Below, piece after piece: positions 34,054 to 40,872 of a stretch of DNA of 40,872 nucleotides. The notes below the pieces were generated by a model. It was not told the origin of the DNA, ran no database searches, and saw only the letters and a list, made by a program, of their open reading frames with translations. Position 1 is the first letter of the stretch, and the number at the start of each line of letters is the position of its first letter. Where the stretch lies: the NCBI GenBank assembly GCA_028281065.1, contig JANQKN010000049.1, forward strand, positions 1 to 40,872, in the 5' to 3' direction. The stretch comes from Flavobacteriaceae bacterium. GTDB lineage: Bacteria > Bacteroidota > Bacteroidia > Flavobacteriales > Flavobacteriaceae. Position numbers and translations under genes: made by a program.

Positions 34054-34287
34054 TTAGACTTTCAAATCGGCTAGGGAAGCTCCAAAGTTGATGTGAAGTG
34101 CATTACCATTAGGTGTTACCAAAACGGGCACAGAGGTTACACCTGCTTTTTCGGCTTCAGGTATTCTGGCTGCATCTTCACCAAGGTGAACTATTTCAAC
34201 GTTTTCATTCCCAATAAGGCTTAGGATGTCGAGTTCGGCACTTACGCAAACGGGACAACCTGCATGGTAAAAAATGGATTTACTCAT
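34054..34287 (-). CDS. thioredoxin/glutaredoxin-like small protein
   Basis: A 77-residue thioredoxin-fold protein with redox motif CPVC (Cys11-Cys14) in YHAGCPVC. The cis-Pro loop TSVPVLVTPNG follows near residues 50-60. It lacks a signal peptide, so it is cytoplasmic, and is at the short end for the family. It is the first gene of the cluster, driven by a strong promoter whose spacer is occupied by an operator; a role in reducing a partner (perhaps the regulator or DUF2024) is inferred. Confidence 0.8.
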   Translation of the reverse strand: MSKSIFYHAGCPVCVSAELDILSLIGNENVEIVHLGEDAARIPEAEKAGVTSVPVLVTPNGNALHINFGASLADLKV

Positions 34288-34321
34288 AGTATTTGTTTTT
34301 AGTTAATGAATTAATACGATA

Positions 34322-34353
34322 CAAATATAGTAAGGAATCCTAACTAAACAAAA
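34322..34353 (-). promoter_or_regulatory. promoter with embedded operator (thioredoxin-like gene)
   Basis: Minus strand: TTTTG (34349-34353) as -33, exactly 19 bases between its TTG and the -7 box TATATTTG (34322-34329). The operator GTAAGGAATCCTAAC (34330-34344, plus-strand reading) lies in the spacer directly abutting the -7 box. The thioredoxin-like start codon is 35 bases downstream. Binding here would block RNA polymerase, so repression is the simplest model. Confidence 0.75.
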
Positions 34354-34405
34354 TTTTCGATGCTTTCATTGCAAAAGACTATTTGTAAATAGGATTTACT
34401 AGCGG

Positions 34406-35041
34406 TTAATCGTGTTGGGTGCCGGTGTTGGCTTTTACTTTCAATCGTCCGAGGAGTGTGCCAATGCCCACTCCAAAATAGGTTCTGTCCTTATTCCATT
34501 GTAGCATTGGAGAAAGGGATAACCCAAAAATTTTTGTGATGGGAAACTCTATTTTGGGATTTACAATAAGGCTCACCGTACCATAACTTCTATAGGAATA
34601 TGTATAATTTTCGGCAAGGTTTATCGGGGCATCAACTTCAATAAATTGCCAATTGTCGGGTTCTTTTATAGTCGTGTACCCAATTCCCAATGAGAGATTG
34701 GCTCTTATTGTTCCTTTTGGATTCAGATTATAAATTCTACCCACATCGATTCTATACGTTAGTAAGTGATCGTAAGGATTTTCGGTTCCGACGCTGAATA
34801 GCCCTTCTAACCCACCGCTATAATCTTCAGGTTGGGATTTGGGCTCCCTTATGTTTCCTGAAAAACCAAGTTTGATGGCATATCGGTTTTTAAAAACATA
34901 GTTTAAATGAACATCGATTCCGTAATAGTTTCCCAAGTTGATTTCGCTCGATACGTAATACAGCTCTTTTTCATTGTTTTGCGAAGTAATTACTTGCGCA
35001 TTAAGCAGGATTAGGAAGGCGAGAAAAATTTTTCTTTTCAT
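34406..35041 (-). CDS. outer-membrane beta-barrel-like protein
   Basis: A 211-residue exported protein: the ATG at 35041 starts a signal peptide (hydrophobic core IFLAFLILLNAQV, cleavage near TSQ). The mature part has alternating beta strands ending in aromatic residues (VHLNYVFKNRYAIKLGF, RIDVGRIYNL, GYTTIK), as in small outer-membrane barrels. The function is unknown; it is near the stress-response-like cluster but has its own transcription unit. Confidence 0.65.
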   Translation of the reverse strand: MKRKIFLAFLILLNAQVITSQNNEKELYYVSSEINLGNYYGIDVHLNYVFKNRYAIKLGFSGNIREPKSQPEDYSGGLEGLFSVGTENPYDHLLTYRIDVGRIYNLNPKGTIRANLSLGIGYTTIKEPDNWQFIEVDAPINLAENYTYSYRSYGTVSLIVNPKIEFPITKIFGLSLSPMLQWNKDRTYFGVGIGTLLGRLKVKANTGTQHD

Positions 35042-35080
35042 TTTTTGGGACAAAATTAGTTCAAGAAAACCAATGTGTTT

Positions 35081-35554
35081 CTAGTAAAACGGAATGCCTC
35101 GTTTCTTCAATTTGTTTAAGTACCTAACAAGGAAGAACAGCGGGAGGGACCATATAACTGCATTTAAAATGGCAAAAAGAGAAAAGAAGCTCACTTCTTT
35201 GGGGAGGGAAACAGCAAGGGCAATCATTAATAACCAAATAATGACAATGAGTGCTATAGAAACAACTATGACCCATTTCCGTCCTAGTTCTTTTTGTTTC
35301 CTTAGCAGTAACCCACCAATTAAATAAATGATTCCAATAGAAACCATGAATGCACATAGCCAAATATAGTTTTCAAATAGAAATTCCAAGGGGTTAAATT
35401 CTGAAGCAGTTATTGGGGTTTGGTCTGTAGATGTATCCTCCGACCAAAAAAAATGTGCATTAAGCCCTCCGCTAAAATTTGCAAAAATGATTAAGGCAGA
35501 TAGTATTGTAATACCCGTTCCAAGATTTTTTACTTTTCTATCTATTTCGTTCAT
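35081..35554 (-). CDS. four-helix membrane protein
   Basis: A 157-residue hypothetical membrane protein with four hydrophobic segments (about residues 10-28, 62-84, 94-115 and 121-143) and basic loops between segments 2 and 3. No family is recognised. It lies three bases downstream of the ACBP gene on the same strand and is probably co-transcribed with the phospholipid genes, though it looks less conserved than they are. Confidence 0.6.
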   Translation of the reverse strand: MNEIDRKVKNLGTGITILSALIIFANFSGGLNAHFFWSEDTSTDQTPITASEFNPLEFLFENYIWLCAFMVSIGIIYLIGGLLLRKQKELGRKWVIVVSIALIVIIWLLMIALAVSLPKEVSFFSLFAILNAVIWSLPLFFLVRYLNKLKKRGIPFY

Positions 35555-35557
35555 CTA

Positions 35558-35824
35558 TTATTTCCTGTACAAAAAATACTGGTTCACTGCTTCTATATAC
35601 AGCTTTTTGGCTTCATCCGCAGTGAGTCCCTGTGTTTGGAACAAGGCATTGGTCTTAAAGGCATTGATAAGGGGATTGCTACTGCCTGGGGAGGATTGGT
35701 CGTTGGTAGCGTGCTTGTAATAGGCATAGAGTTTTAACAGGACATCGGCAGGGAAAGGATCCGTGTGGTTGTTGATACTCTCCACGGCATTCTTAAAGGC
35801 GATATCCAGTTCTTCGGGCGTCAT
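35558..35824 (-). CDS. acyl-CoA-binding protein (ACBP)
   Basis: An 88-residue ACBP, a four-helix cytoplasmic carrier of long-chain acyl-CoA. The core motif LLKLYAYYKHATN (residues 29-41) and the C-terminal AKKLYIEAVNQY helix are recognisable. ACBPs are usual in eukaryotes and patchy in bacteria. Its position directly after psd and cdsA suggests it supplies or buffers acyl-CoA for phospholipid synthesis (an inference). The start is two bases from the psd stop. Confidence 0.85.
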   Translation of the reverse strand: MTPEELDIAFKNAVESINNHTDPFPADVLLKLYAYYKHATNDQSSPGSSNPLINAFKTNALFQTQGLTADEAKKLYIEAVNQYFLYRK

Positions 35825-35826
35825 GC

Positions 35827-36477
35827 TTAGCTGGTTGCGAGGACACTAAGGCCTCCTTTTACTTTCTGGTTGAGGGACACATTCACTTTGGCATCCAACG
35901 GAAGGAACACATCCACCCGCGATCCAAACTTAATGAACCCACTATCACCGGTCTGGGCTACAGTCTGCCCTTCCTCAGCATAGTTTACAATGCGTTTGGC
36001 CAAAGCCCCAGCGATCTGTCGGTGCAATACTTCGCCAAATTCCTTGCTCTTTACCACGACGGTAGTACGTTCGTTTTCTTCACTGGCTTTGGGATGCCAG
36101 GCTACTAGGTATTTCCCAGGATGGTATTTGCTAAAGGTTACATCACCACCCACAGGGTAACGGGTTACGTGTACATTGAGTGGATTCATAAAAACGGAAA
36201 CCTGAAGGCGTTTGTCCTTAAAGTATTCCTTTTCAAAAACCTCTTCGATCACCACCACTTTTCCATCCACAGGCGAAAGTACTTGGCTTTCGTTCGGGCT
36301 AAAATTACGCTTGGGATTCCTGAAAAACTGTAATACCAATACCAACAATACAATGAGGGTAATAAGCAAAGTCATTCGCAACCATTCCAAGGTAACAAAA
36401 TGATTTACGGCCAAGGCAGCACCAATGACCAAGAAAAAGGTGATGATAATGATTTTATTTCCTTCTTTATGAAACAT
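35827..36477 (-). CDS. psd: phosphatidylserine decarboxylase-family protein
   Basis: A 216-residue inner-membrane enzyme making phosphatidylethanolamine from phosphatidylserine. Two N-terminal hydrophobic segments (about residues 9-25 and 34-52) anchor it. The proenzyme is cleaved at a Gly-Ser pair to give the pyruvoyl group; here it is Gly185-Ser186 in IKFGSRVDVFLP. Asp71 (SPVDGKV) and His103 fit the self-cleavage machinery. It is of the short PSD class. Its start overlaps cdsA by 11 bases. Confidence 0.92.
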   Translation of the reverse strand: MFHKEGNKIIIITFFLVIGAALAVNHFVTLEWLRMTLLITLIVLLVLVLQFFRNPKRNFSPNESQVLSPVDGKVVVIEEVFEKEYFKDKRLQVSVFMNPLNVHVTRYPVGGDVTFSKYHPGKYLVAWHPKASEENERTTVVVKSKEFGEVLHRQIAGALAKRIVNYAEEGQTVAQTGDSGFIKFGSRVDVFLPLDAKVNVSLNQKVKGGLSVLATS

Positions 36478-37270
36478 AGTCCATGATTTCTAAAAATGCA
36501 TAAATAAACGGGCTTACATAGATAACACTATCCAGGCGGTCGTAAATACCACCGTGTCCCGGCATAAGTGAACCACTATCCTTAACGCCTGCCTGCCGCT
36601 TGAATTTGGACTGAATAAGATCGCCAAATGTCCCTAATACGGTGACCAATACAGCCAGAAAAAACCAAGCCCCCAATGTGAGCAATTGGGTGTAGTTAAA
36701 GATAAGGAATCCTGCTAAAAAGGTTCCTGCAAAACCACCTATAAAACCTTCTACGGTTTTCTTGGGCGAAATGCGTTCCAGTAGTTTTCGTTTTCCAAAA
36801 TTTTTACCCACCAGATAGGCAAAGCTATCGTTGGCCCAGATAAGGATAAAGACACCAATGATAAGCCAAATCTGATAGGTGCCATTGTGGTACGGTATTA
36901 AGGTGAGGAACACAAAACCACTGATGAGGTAAAAAATAAGGGCAATGTATTTCTTTTTTTCGAACATGGGGATCTTGCTCACAACCAAAAGGTCCTTGAG
37001 CAGAAATAGGTTTACGAAGACCGTTAAAATAGCATATAGGTAGATGGCATTTTGATCCCAAACCTCATAGCTAAGGAAATACAGCAAGACCGCTAGGATA
37101 GGGTAGGCTATATAACTCTTTAAATGAACCAGTTTCTGAAACTCGTAAATGGTAATGGAACCCAGCAGAAAAAACAGGACGAGGAACCACTCTCGGGAAG
37201 CAAACATGGAAAATAAAATGATCGAGATATAAAGCAATCCCGAAATGCTGCGAACGATGAGTTCCTTCAT
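36467..37270 (-). CDS. cdsA: phosphatidate cytidylyltransferase
   Basis: A 267-residue polytopic membrane enzyme that makes CDP-diacylglycerol from phosphatidate and CTP. About eight hydrophobic segments fill the protein. The C-terminal signature is complete: DLIQSKFKR followed by KDSGSLMPGHGGIYDRLDS. It is directly followed by psd (11-base overlap), giving consecutive steps towards phosphatidylethanolamine, and preceded three bases earlier by the LUD gene. Confidence 0.95.
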   Translation of the reverse strand: MKELIVRSISGLLYISIILFSMFASREWFLVLFFLLGSITIYEFQKLVHLKSYIAYPILAVLLYFLSYEVWDQNAIYLYAILTVFVNLFLLKDLLVVSKIPMFEKKKYIALIFYLISGFVFLTLIPYHNGTYQIWLIIGVFILIWANDSFAYLVGKNFGKRKLLERISPKKTVEGFIGGFAGTFLAGFLIFNYTQLLTLGAWFFLAVLVTVLGTFGDLIQSKFKRQAGVKDSGSLMPGHGGIYDRLDSVIYVSPFIYAFLEIMDYVS

Positions 37271-37273
37271 AAA

Positions 37274-37876
37274 TTATAGGTCTTCGAGTAGCAGCAAATA
37301 TAGGTTTTTTGTGCTACTTCCATAGCTCATAAAATCTTTTTCCTTGTTGTTCTCAAAGTCCTGAATGGTAGTGATATTGCTTGGAATGTACTTCTTGCTT
37401 TGGTTTTTAATAATGCGCAATCCTTCGCTTATGTTTTCTACCAACTGGCTTGTGGTGGCAAAAATGATGAAATTGGAAGGGAGTTCGTTCAGTTTCTTTT
37501 CCTTTATTTGGTTGGAGGATAAAAGAATGGAGCCATTATTGGCTACCAAAGATTCGCATTGAGACAAAAAGAAGGCTGCTTTGGCGCTTTTTACAAATGT
37601 TAGGTTGTACCCATCAAATTTTTCACATAGCTGCTCGTTGATACAAAAAACATCCTTCTCGTACCAATCATTTTCCAAGAGGATGTTATCGAACGCTTCA
37701 CCTATTTCACTCCAATTCTCACAATACAGAAACTTGCCCCCGTTCTTGGTAAAATTGTAGGTAAACTTCTCGTCCACAGGAAGTTTCTCTTCAGGGAAAT
37801 ACTTACTGTGGTCAGTGTCTTTTGCGTGCGACTCTGACTTAGCTCTTGATTTTAAAAGTCTTTTAAACAGACTCAT
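37274..37876 (-). CDS. LUD-domain protein (LutC-like)
   Basis: A 200-residue protein with an N-terminal basic/charged region and a single LUD domain (about residues 60-200), recognised from the SLVANNGSILLSSNQ and IIFATTSQLVENI segments. LUD-domain proteins such as LutC take part in lactate utilisation, but this shorter stand-alone form next to ftsH in flavobacteria has no established function. It is the first gene of the LUD-cdsA-psd-ACBP unit. A TATATTTG -7 box lies 38 bases before the start. Confidence 0.75.
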   Translation of the reverse strand: MSLFKRLLKSRAKSESHAKDTDHSKYFPEEKLPVDEKFTYNFTKNGGKFLYCENWSEIGEAFDNILLENDWYEKDVFCINEQLCEKFDGYNLTFVKSAKAAFFLSQCESLVANNGSILLSSNQIKEKKLNELPSNFIIFATTSQLVENISEGLRIIKNQSKKYIPSNITTIQDFENNKEKDFMSYGSSTKNLYLLLLEDL

Positions 37877-37913
37877 AAAGGCCTTAATTGAGGAGTTTCT
37901 AAACGTTAATCTT

Positions 37914-37921
37914 CAAATATA
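37914..37921 (-). promoter_or_regulatory. putative -7 element of the LUD-cdsA-psd operon
   Basis: Minus-strand TATATTTG matches TAnnTTTG and lies 38 bases before the LUD ATG at 37876. No convincing -33 TTG is seen at the expected distance. Confidence 0.4.
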
Positions 37922-37930
37922 TAAAATATG

Positions 37931-37971
37931 AGGGGAAGTTCTGTAAGAAAAAATTAAACATTACTTCCCCT
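37931..37971. terminator. inverted repeat after ftsH, possible terminator
   Basis: Perfect 9-base arms AGGGGAAGT (37931-37939) and ACTTCCCCT (37963-37971) with a 23-nt A-rich loop, 19 bases downstream of the ftsH stop. It lacks a clear T-run, so it may be a weak terminator or mRNA-stabilising hairpin rather than a strong terminator. Confidence 0.4.
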
Positions 37972-37989
37972 AAAAGTTAAAATTGAAGG

Positions 37990-39942
37990 CTACGTGGTAG
38001 CGATTTTCTGTTCTGGGGATTCCTCTTCTTTTTCGAAGGGACGTTTCCCGAAAATACGCTCCAAACTTTCCTTAAAGATGACTTCTTTCTCAAGAAGTTC
38101 GTTGGCCAATTCGGTGAGTTTATCTTTATGATTCTTTAAAAGATCGATGGCTCGTTGGTACTGGGCTTCTACAATGTTCGATATTTCCTTATCGATCATC
38201 TCGGCCGTTTTCTCACTGTAGGGTTTACTGAAATTGTAATCGGTTTGCCCTGAGGAATCGTAGTAGGTGAGGTTTCCAATTTTATCGTTGAGTCCGTATA
38301 TGGTTACCATAGCACGGGCTTGTTTGGTCACTTTTTCCAGGTCGCTCAATGCACCTGTGGATATTTTATCGAAGATCACTTTCTCTGCGGCACGCCCTCC
38401 CATGGTAGCACACATTTCATCCAGCATCTGCTCGGGACGTACAATAAGTCGCTCTTCCGGCAAGTACCAAGCGGCACCCAAAGATTGCCCTCGGGGTACG
38501 ATGGTAACTTTTACCAATGGAGCAGCGTGTTCCAACATCCAACTTACTGTAGCATGACCTGCTTCGTGAAAAGCAATGGCCTTTTTCTCTTCGGGGGTTA
38601 TGATCTTGTTTTTCTTTTCCAGACCACCCACAATACGGTCTACCGCGTCGAGGAAGTCTTGTTTTCCTACCGCTTTTTTATCGTTACGGGCAGCAATAAG
38701 GGCTGCTTCGTTACAAACATTGGCAATATCGGCACCAGAGAACCCAGGGGTTTGCTTGGCCAAGAAATCTGTATCTACGGTATCGTCCTTTTTTAAGGGG
38801 CGTAGGTGTACTTCAAAAATTTCCTTACGCTCACGCACATCGGGAAGGTCTACATAAATCTGACGGTCGAAACGTCCGGCACGCATCAAGGCCTTATCCA
38901 AAATATCGGCACGGTTGGTGGCTGCCAGTACAATAACATTGGTGTTGGTTCCAAAACCGTCCATTTCGGTCAATAACTGGTTCAAAGTATTTTCCCTTTC
39001 GTCGTTGGAACCGGAGAAGTTATTCTTTCCACGGGCACGTCCAATAGCGTCGATCTCATCGATAAAGATGATGGAAGGTGACTTTTCCTTGGCTTGCTTA
39101 AAGAGATCCCTTACACGGGAAGCTCCTACCCCTACAAACATTTCCACGAAATCCGATCCGGAAAGTGAAAAGAAAGGCACTTTGGCTTCTCCTGCTACAG
39201 CTTTTGCCAATAGGGTTTTACCGGTTCCTGGAGGGCCTACCAATAAGGCTCCTTTAGGAATTTTACCTCCCAAAGAGGTATACTTTGTTGGGTTTTTAAG
39301 GAAATCCACAATCTCCTGTACTTCTTCCTTGGCTCCTTCCAAACCTGCTACGTCCTTAAACGAAGTTTTTACGTCGGTCTTTTCGTCAAACAGTTTGGCC
39401 TTGGATTTCCCGATATTGAATATCTGTCCTCCGGCACCACCGCCTCCACCAGCAGACATACGTCGCATGATAAAGATCCATATCCCAATGATGACTACAA
39501 AGGGTAGGAGGGTAAGAAGAATTTCGCCAAAGAAGTTTTCTTCGGTTTTAATGTCGTATTGCGTCTTAAGATCGTGCTGGGCTATGATAGGCTTGAAGGT
39601 GTTCTCGAAGTTTTGAAGGTCTCCAATTTCAAATTCGTAGTCCGGATCATTGTTGCTGGCAGGTAAAATAGAACCGCTTTTTTTCTTTTGGTGTTCCTGC
39701 TTTTCCTTCGCTTCGGGGGTAAGGAAAACACGAACGTTCTTTTTGTTAACAATCAAGAACTTTTCCACATCGCCATCTGCCAGATAATCCTCGAACTGGG
39801 TCTGTGTAATTTTCTTGGGTTGATTCCAACTTCCTCCACCAAAAAACTGAATACCTACAAAAAGGGCAAAAATGCCAATGTAGATCCACCAGGCATTAAA
39901 CTTGGGTTTTTTAGCTTCGGGCTTTTTATTTTCTTCGGCCAT
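37990..39942 (-). CDS. ftsH: ATP-dependent zinc metalloprotease FtsH
   Basis: A 650-residue hexameric inner-membrane protease for membrane-protein quality control. It has two transmembrane helices (about 17-34 and 139-158) flanking a periplasmic domain, an AAA+ ATPase with Walker A GPPGTGKT (236-243), Walker B FIDEID (293-298) and the arginine finger region MRAGRFDRQ, then the M41 protease domain with zinc motif HEAGH (459-463). The Gly-rich GGGGGAGG linker follows the second helix. It follows rsfS by 19 bp, the conserved flavobacterial order. Confidence 0.98.
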   Translation of the reverse strand: MAEENKKPEAKKPKFNAWWIYIGIFALFVGIQFFGGGSWNQPKKITQTQFEDYLADGDVEKFLIVNKKNVRVFLTPEAKEKQEHQKKKSGSILPASNNDPDYEFEIGDLQNFENTFKPIIAQHDLKTQYDIKTEENFFGEILLTLLPFVVIIGIWIFIMRRMSAGGGGGAGGQIFNIGKSKAKLFDEKTDVKTSFKDVAGLEGAKEEVQEIVDFLKNPTKYTSLGGKIPKGALLVGPPGTGKTLLAKAVAGEAKVPFFSLSGSDFVEMFVGVGASRVRDLFKQAKEKSPSIIFIDEIDAIGRARGKNNFSGSNDERENTLNQLLTEMDGFGTNTNVIVLAATNRADILDKALMRAGRFDRQIYVDLPDVRERKEIFEVHLRPLKKDDTVDTDFLAKQTPGFSGADIANVCNEAALIAARNDKKAVGKQDFLDAVDRIVGGLEKKNKIITPEEKKAIAFHEAGHATVSWMLEHAAPLVKVTIVPRGQSLGAAWYLPEERLIVRPEQMLDEMCATMGGRAAEKVIFDKISTGALSDLEKVTKQARAMVTIYGLNDKIGNLTYYDSSGQTDYNFSKPYSEKTAEMIDKEISNIVEAQYQRAIDLLKNHKDKLTELANELLEKEVIFKESLERIFGKRPFEKEEESPEQKIATT

Positions 39943-39961
39943 AGGGCTTTTCTTTGTTTTT

Positions 39962-40333
39962 TTAATAAGTAGTTTCTATCGTAACCGTCTTGGCATCCCC
40001 CCAAAGACCTTCAATATCGTAAAATTCACGGATATGCTTCTGGAATACATGTACCACAACATGAACAAAATCCATTAGTACCCATTCTGCATTATCACTT
40101 CCTTCTATATGCCAGGGCTTTTCTTTTAGGGATTTACTAACCGTTTTTTGGATTGAATTAACGATGGCATTCACTTGGGTGTTCGAAGTACCATTACAGA
40201 TAATAAAATAATCACATACTGTGTTTTCTATCTCCCGGAGGTCCAGGATTTGGATGTCTTGTCCCTTTACCTCTTCAATTCCTTTAATTATTTGTGTTAC
40301 AAGTTGATCTGTGCTTACTTCTTTTTTTGCCAT
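39962..40333 (-). CDS. rsfS: ribosome silencing factor
   Basis: A 123-residue RsfS/Iojap protein that binds ribosomal protein uL14 and blocks subunit joining when nutrients are scarce. Family blocks are visible: LVTQIIKGIEEVKGQDI, DYFIICNGTSNTQVNAI, and the C-terminal EWVLMDFVHVVVHVF. The length is normal. It is immediately upstream of ftsH and divergent from birA, an arrangement common to the family. Confidence 0.95.
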   Translation of the reverse strand: MAKKEVSTDQLVTQIIKGIEEVKGQDIQILDLREIENTVCDYFIICNGTSNTQVNAIVNSIQKTVSKSLKEKPWHIEGSDNAEWVLMDFVHVVVHVFQKHIREFYDIEGLWGDAKTVTIETTY

Positions 40334-40418
40334 TCAAACGTTTTAATACAACAAATTTATTACTTTTTTGTTTCTTGCTGCCGATTTCCGAGGCAACATT
40401 AACACAATATTAATTGCA

Positions 40419-40872
40419 GTGAATATAATCAAACTTAGTGCCATTGGTTCCACCAACGATTACTTAAAAGCCCTACGGGCTGAAACCGACTTGGAAGACG
40501 GTACTGTGGTATGGGCCCAGGACCAAACCCAAGGGCGTGGACAGATGGGGGCTTCGTGGCAGTTTGAAGCTGGGAAAAGCCTTGCGTTTAGCCTGTTTAA
40601 GCGGTTTGGCGAACTGTCTATCCAAAACCAATTTTGTATTACCATTCAGGTGTCTTTAAGCCTCGTAGATTGCTTGGAACAATTTGGCATACCCAATCTT
40701 TCCATAAAATGGCCTAACGACATTATGACAGGTGACAAAAAACTATGTGGTATTTTGATCGAAAATCAGCTACAAGGTGACAGGGTAAAAAGTTCCGTGA
40801 TTGGAATTGGGCTGAATGTAAACAACAGTGCTTTCGAAGGACTTCCCAAAGCCACTTCCATATCCCTTGCTG
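40419..40872 (+). CDS. birA: biotin--[acetyl-CoA-carboxylase] ligase (partial, 3' end beyond window)
   Basis: An open frame from GTG at 40419 to the window edge encodes the first 151 residues of a biotin protein ligase, which attaches biotin to the carboxylase carrier protein. The catalytic loop GRGQMG (residues 43-48), the KWPND motif and the GIGLNVN stretch identify it. No N-terminal DNA-binding domain precedes, so it is the short, non-repressor class. The GTG fits the family start (then NIIKLSAIGSTN); there is no ATG nearby. It is divergent from rsfS. Confidence 0.9.
   Translation, partial: MNIIKLSAIGSTNDYLKALRAETDLEDGTVVWAQDQTQGRGQMGASWQFEAGKSLAFSLFKRFGELSIQNQFCITIQVSLSLVDCLEQFGIPNLSIKWPNDIMTGDKKLCGILIENQLQGDRVKSSVIGIGLNVNNSAFEGLPKATSISLA

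Overview
This window comes from a member of the phylum Bacteroidota, most likely a marine Flavobacteriaceae (Muricauda/Maribacter-like, though I cannot fix the genus). The evidence is the gene families and their order: birA-rsfS-ftsH-LUD-cdsA-psd-ACBP, a cysteine-free CdsZ-like coiled-coil protein beside a Nif3 protein, and DUF1573 and DUF2024 proteins. Many short lipoproteins, the near absence of Shine-Dalgarno sequences, and several TAnnTTTG-type promoter boxes agree with this. The window is chromosomal. I see no rRNA, tRNA, CRISPR array, transposase or integrase.

Layout. 1-2.2 kb: small secreted or membrane proteins of unknown function and an O-methyltransferase. 2.2-10.6 kb (minus strand): a kynurenine-pathway cluster for tryptophan breakdown with kynureninase, kynurenine 3-monooxygenase, a RidA-type 2-aminomuconate deaminase, a periplasmic TPR protein, aminomuconate-semialdehyde dehydrogenase, an SDR without the usual catalytic Tyr/Lys, and the decarboxylase ACMSD. 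A lipoprotein gene lies upstream and a REP-like palindromic repeat sits inside the cluster. Tryptophan dioxygenase, formamidase and 3-hydroxyanthranilate dioxygenase are not here. 10.7-15.4 kb: a methyltransferase, MsrA, the CdsZ-like/Nif3 pair and LpxK. 15.4-22.7 kb (minus): a tightly packed run with a family 2 glycosyltransferase, an ECF sigma factor, an NRAMP-fold transporter lacking its metal-binding motif, lipoyl synthase, GAPDH and a hybrid histidine kinase. 22.8-30.3 kb: fasciclin lipoprotein, MurB, an aminotransferase, an aspartyl protease with a PDZ domain, DUF1573 and ValS.

30.3-35.6 kb looks like an accessory island between conserved genes. It starts beside a decayed copy of the 3' end of valS and holds an SRPBCC protein, orphan lipoproteins and small membrane proteins. 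It also holds a four-gene set (thioredoxin-like protein, a 241-residue lipoprotein, DUF2024, and a MarR regulator with a four-cysteine tail). Three copies of one palindrome, consensus GTTAGGAWTCCTAAC, lie in front of the thioredoxin, lipoprotein and MarR genes. One copy exactly fills the spacer of a textbook Bacteroidota promoter. This looks like a self-contained autoregulated regulon and is the best candidate here for an undescribed system.

35.6-40.9 kb (minus): ACBP, phosphatidylserine decarboxylase, CdsA, a LUD-domain protein, FtsH and RsfS, that is, membrane phospholipid synthesis and quality control. The start of the divergent birA runs off the right edge.
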